Source: UBA2991 sp965221735 (GTDB taxonomy: Bacteria > Chloroflexota > Dehalococcoidia > Tepidiformales > Tepidiformaceae). From it: a stretch of 64,000 nt of DNA. The notes beneath the pieces were generated by a model. It worked only from the letters and a program-made list of their open reading frames with translations, made no database searches and was not told where the DNA came from. Below, in pieces: positions 62,784 through 64,000 of the stretch. The stretch covers positions 868,001-932,000 of the forward strand of contig OZ244910.1 in NCBI GenBank assembly GCA_965221735.1, in the 5' to 3' direction. The position numbers were made by a program, and so were the translations under genes. The stretch's first letter is position 1. The number at the start of each line of letters is the position of its first letter.

Positions 62784-63203
62784 GTGAGCACTACCCAGGA
62801 GTCCACGGAGCGTCTGGAGGACACCGGTTATCGGCTGACCGCTCCCCGTCGCGCCGTCTTGGATGCCATTGCCGGCTCCAACCGCCCCTTCACGATCGAG
62901 GAGCTGAGCGAACGACTCCCCGACATCGGGCGCGCCACGGTCTTCCGCACGATCAAACTGCTCCAGGAGCTCGACATCGTCTGCCGCGTCCCGCTCGAGG
63001 ACGGCGGCATCCGCTACGAACGCTCCCGCAGCGGCCGCCACCACCACCACCTGATCTGCAGCGAATGCGGCTCGGTAACCGAATTCAGCGACCCCACCCT
63101 CGACGAAGCCATCGAGCAGAACGCCGAGACTGCCAGCTTCGAACTCGATGGCCATAGCGCCGAGCTCTACGGCCGCTGCGCCCCCTGCCAGCGCCTCTCC
63201 TGA
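62784..63203 (+). CDS. zur: Fur-family transcriptional regulator, probable zinc uptake regulator Zur
   Basis: A 139-residue Fur-family repressor. The winged helix is LTAPRRAVLDAIAGSNRPFTIEELSERL with recognition helix GRATVFRTIKLLQEL. The regulatory site HHHHLICSECG and the C-terminal CAPC form the structural zinc site. Position, divergent from znuACB with 153 bp between, supports Zur over Fur. Start GTG 62784; TACGAT (62771-62776) ends seven bases before, suggesting leaderless transcription. Confidence 0.9.
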   Translation: MSTTQESTERLEDTGYRLTAPRRAVLDAIAGSNRPFTIEELSERLPDIGRATVFRTIKLLQELDIVCRVPLEDGGIRYERSRSGRHHHHLICSECGSVTEFSDPTLDEAIEQNAETASFELDGHSAELYGRCAPCQRLS

Positions 63204-63246
63204 GCTTCCGCTCCCTCGATCCGGGCCCCCCTGCTACCATCCCGCG

Positions 63247-64000
63247 ATGCTCGGCCCCTACCGTGTGCTCGACCTTTCCGACGAGCGCGGGCTGCTCTGC
63301 GGCTACATCCTCGCGGACCTCGGCGCCGACGTGATCCTGGTCGAGCCGCCCGGAGGCTCCCCCGCGCGCAAGACTCCACCGCTTCTGGACACCGCTCCGG
63401 AGGGGGAGCAGTCGCTCTTCTGGGCCGCCTACGCCCGCAACCGGCGCAGCATCGAGATCGACCTCGATTCCCCGGACGGCCAGGCCGAGCTGCGCCGGCT
63501 CGTTGCCTCCGCCGACGTCCTGATCGAATCCGATGCCCCGGGCGCGATGGCCGCTCGCGGCCTTGGCTACGAGGACCTTGCCGGGGTCAATCCGGGACTT
63601 GTCTACGTCTCCATCACGCCCTTCGGCCAGGACGGACCGAAGGCGAACTATGCCGCGACCGACCTCGTTGTCGCGGCCGCCTCGGGGACGATGCACATCG
63701 CCGGCTATCCCGATGCCGCGCCCGTCCGCGTGACCGCTCCCCAGGCCTGGCACCACGGCGCCGGCGAGGCCGCCGGCGCGGCCCTCATCGCCCTCGCCGA
63801 GCGGGCGCGCTCCGGTCGCGGCCAGCACGTGGACGTGTCCGCCCAGCAGGCGCTCAACCTCGGGGCTTTCGGCCAGCTGGTGAATGTCGCCGCCGGCGCC
63901 CCCGAGACGGTGCGCGTGGCCGGCGGCGCTGTCATCGGGCCGGTCACGCTCAGGCTCATCTGGGAGGCGAAGGACGGCTACGTCTCCCTCACCTTCTTCT
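63247..64000 (+). CDS. CaiB/BaiF-family (class III) CoA-transferase, 3' truncated by window edge
   Basis: Transfers CoA between carboxylic acids. 251 codons are visible of a protein usually about 370-400 residues or double that. N-terminal GPYRVLDLSDERGLLCGYILADLGADVILVEPPGGSP, NRRSIEIDLDSPDGQAEL and SITPFGQDGPKANYAATDLVVAAASG are diagnostic; the Asp of ATDLV is the catalytic nucleophile. TACCAT (63235-63240) ends six bases before ATG 63247, again leaderless. Substrate unknown. Confidence 0.92.
   Translation, partial: MLGPYRVLDLSDERGLLCGYILADLGADVILVEPPGGSPARKTPPLLDTAPEGEQSLFWAAYARNRRSIEIDLDSPDGQAELRRLVASADVLIESDAPGAMAARGLGYEDLAGVNPGLVYVSITPFGQDGPKANYAATDLVVAAASGTMHIAGYPDAAPVRVTAPQAWHHGAGEAAGAALIALAERARSGRGQHVDVSAQQALNLGAFGQLVNVAAGAPETVRVAGGAVIGPVTLRLIWEAKDGYVSLTFF

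Overview
The window is about 64 kb of very GC-rich bacterial chromosome (third codon positions almost all G or C) with close gene packing, frequent stop/start overlaps and no rRNA, insertion sequence, integrase, phage gene or CRISPR array. The gene set points to a rod-shaped, aerobic heterotroph of the Chloroflexota (Dehalococcoidia-like) or possibly a deep actinobacterium. The hints are several F420-type luciferase-like oxidoreductases and split-barrel flavin/F420 proteins, a DUF3090 protein, a split methylmalonyl-CoA mutase, a PPi-type phosphofructokinase and many apparently leaderless promoters. This placement is inference, not a search result.

Layout. 1-7.6 kb: the 3' end of ligA (with an unusual internal helix-hairpin-helix duplication), a methyltransferase, and a compact cell-shape operon mreB-mreC-mreD-mrdA-rodA. 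7.7-12.8 kb: a cyclase-family hydrolase, two divergent cytochrome P450 genes and an orphan iron-type ABC binding lipoprotein behind an IdeR/DtxR-like site. 12.8-18.1 kb (minus): assimilatory nitrate reduction, nirA-nasA then narK. 18.2-18.6 kb: tRNA-Gly, tRNA-Leu and tRNA-Gln, one minus-strand cluster. 18.7-33.7 kb: mostly minus-strand single genes and pairs (queD-like, phosphotransferase pair, gamma-glutamyltransferase with peroxiredoxin, rhodanese, S9 and M24 peptidases), plus plus-strand genes including a thioredoxin-fused protein of unknown function and a five-helix molybdenum enzyme with an internal twin-arginine segment.

33.7-40.1 kb: LLM oxidoreductase, typA with a ten-codon leader ORF, split-barrel protein, PPi-phosphofructokinase, a frameshifted small membrane protein and an epoxide hydrolase. 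40.1-40.9 kb: a lower-GC NYN-type RNase gene with a structured leader, a probable acquisition. 41.0-48.5 kb: a tight plus-strand run for propionate/methylmalonyl-CoA metabolism (mutase large subunit, DinB-like protein, fused epimerase, B12 subunit, MeaB), continuing into DUF2344, a phosphatase, a DivIC-like protein and tilS. 48.5-49.1 kb: a single SDR-like gene bracketed by an exact 24-bp direct repeat, which looks like a one-gene cassette inserted between two convergent genes. 49-59.5 kb: LLM, CysQ-like phosphatase, DUF255 protein, YbbN-like thioredoxin, DAHP synthase, an ASCH-winged-helix protein, mobA, another LLM, an orphan Cas4-like Fe-S nuclease and two overlapping NTF2-like genes. 59.5-63.2 kb: znuA-znuC-znuB with a divergent Fur-family (probable Zur) gene; ZnuA has a 48-bp tandem repeat coding for acidic/His units and ZnuC has a His-rich tail. 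The window ends inside a CaiB-type CoA-transferase gene.

Functional links: nasA and the sulfite-oxidase-type enzyme need molybdenum cofactor, and MobA is encoded here. The mutase operon supplies both subunits, the epimerase and the GTPase chaperone. Zinc uptake sits beside its likely repressor. No single gene cluster looks like a complete new defence or biosynthetic system. The most promising oddities are the repeat-bracketed cassette, the NYN leader RNA, the Sec/Tat-type molybdoenzyme and the Cas4-like orphan.
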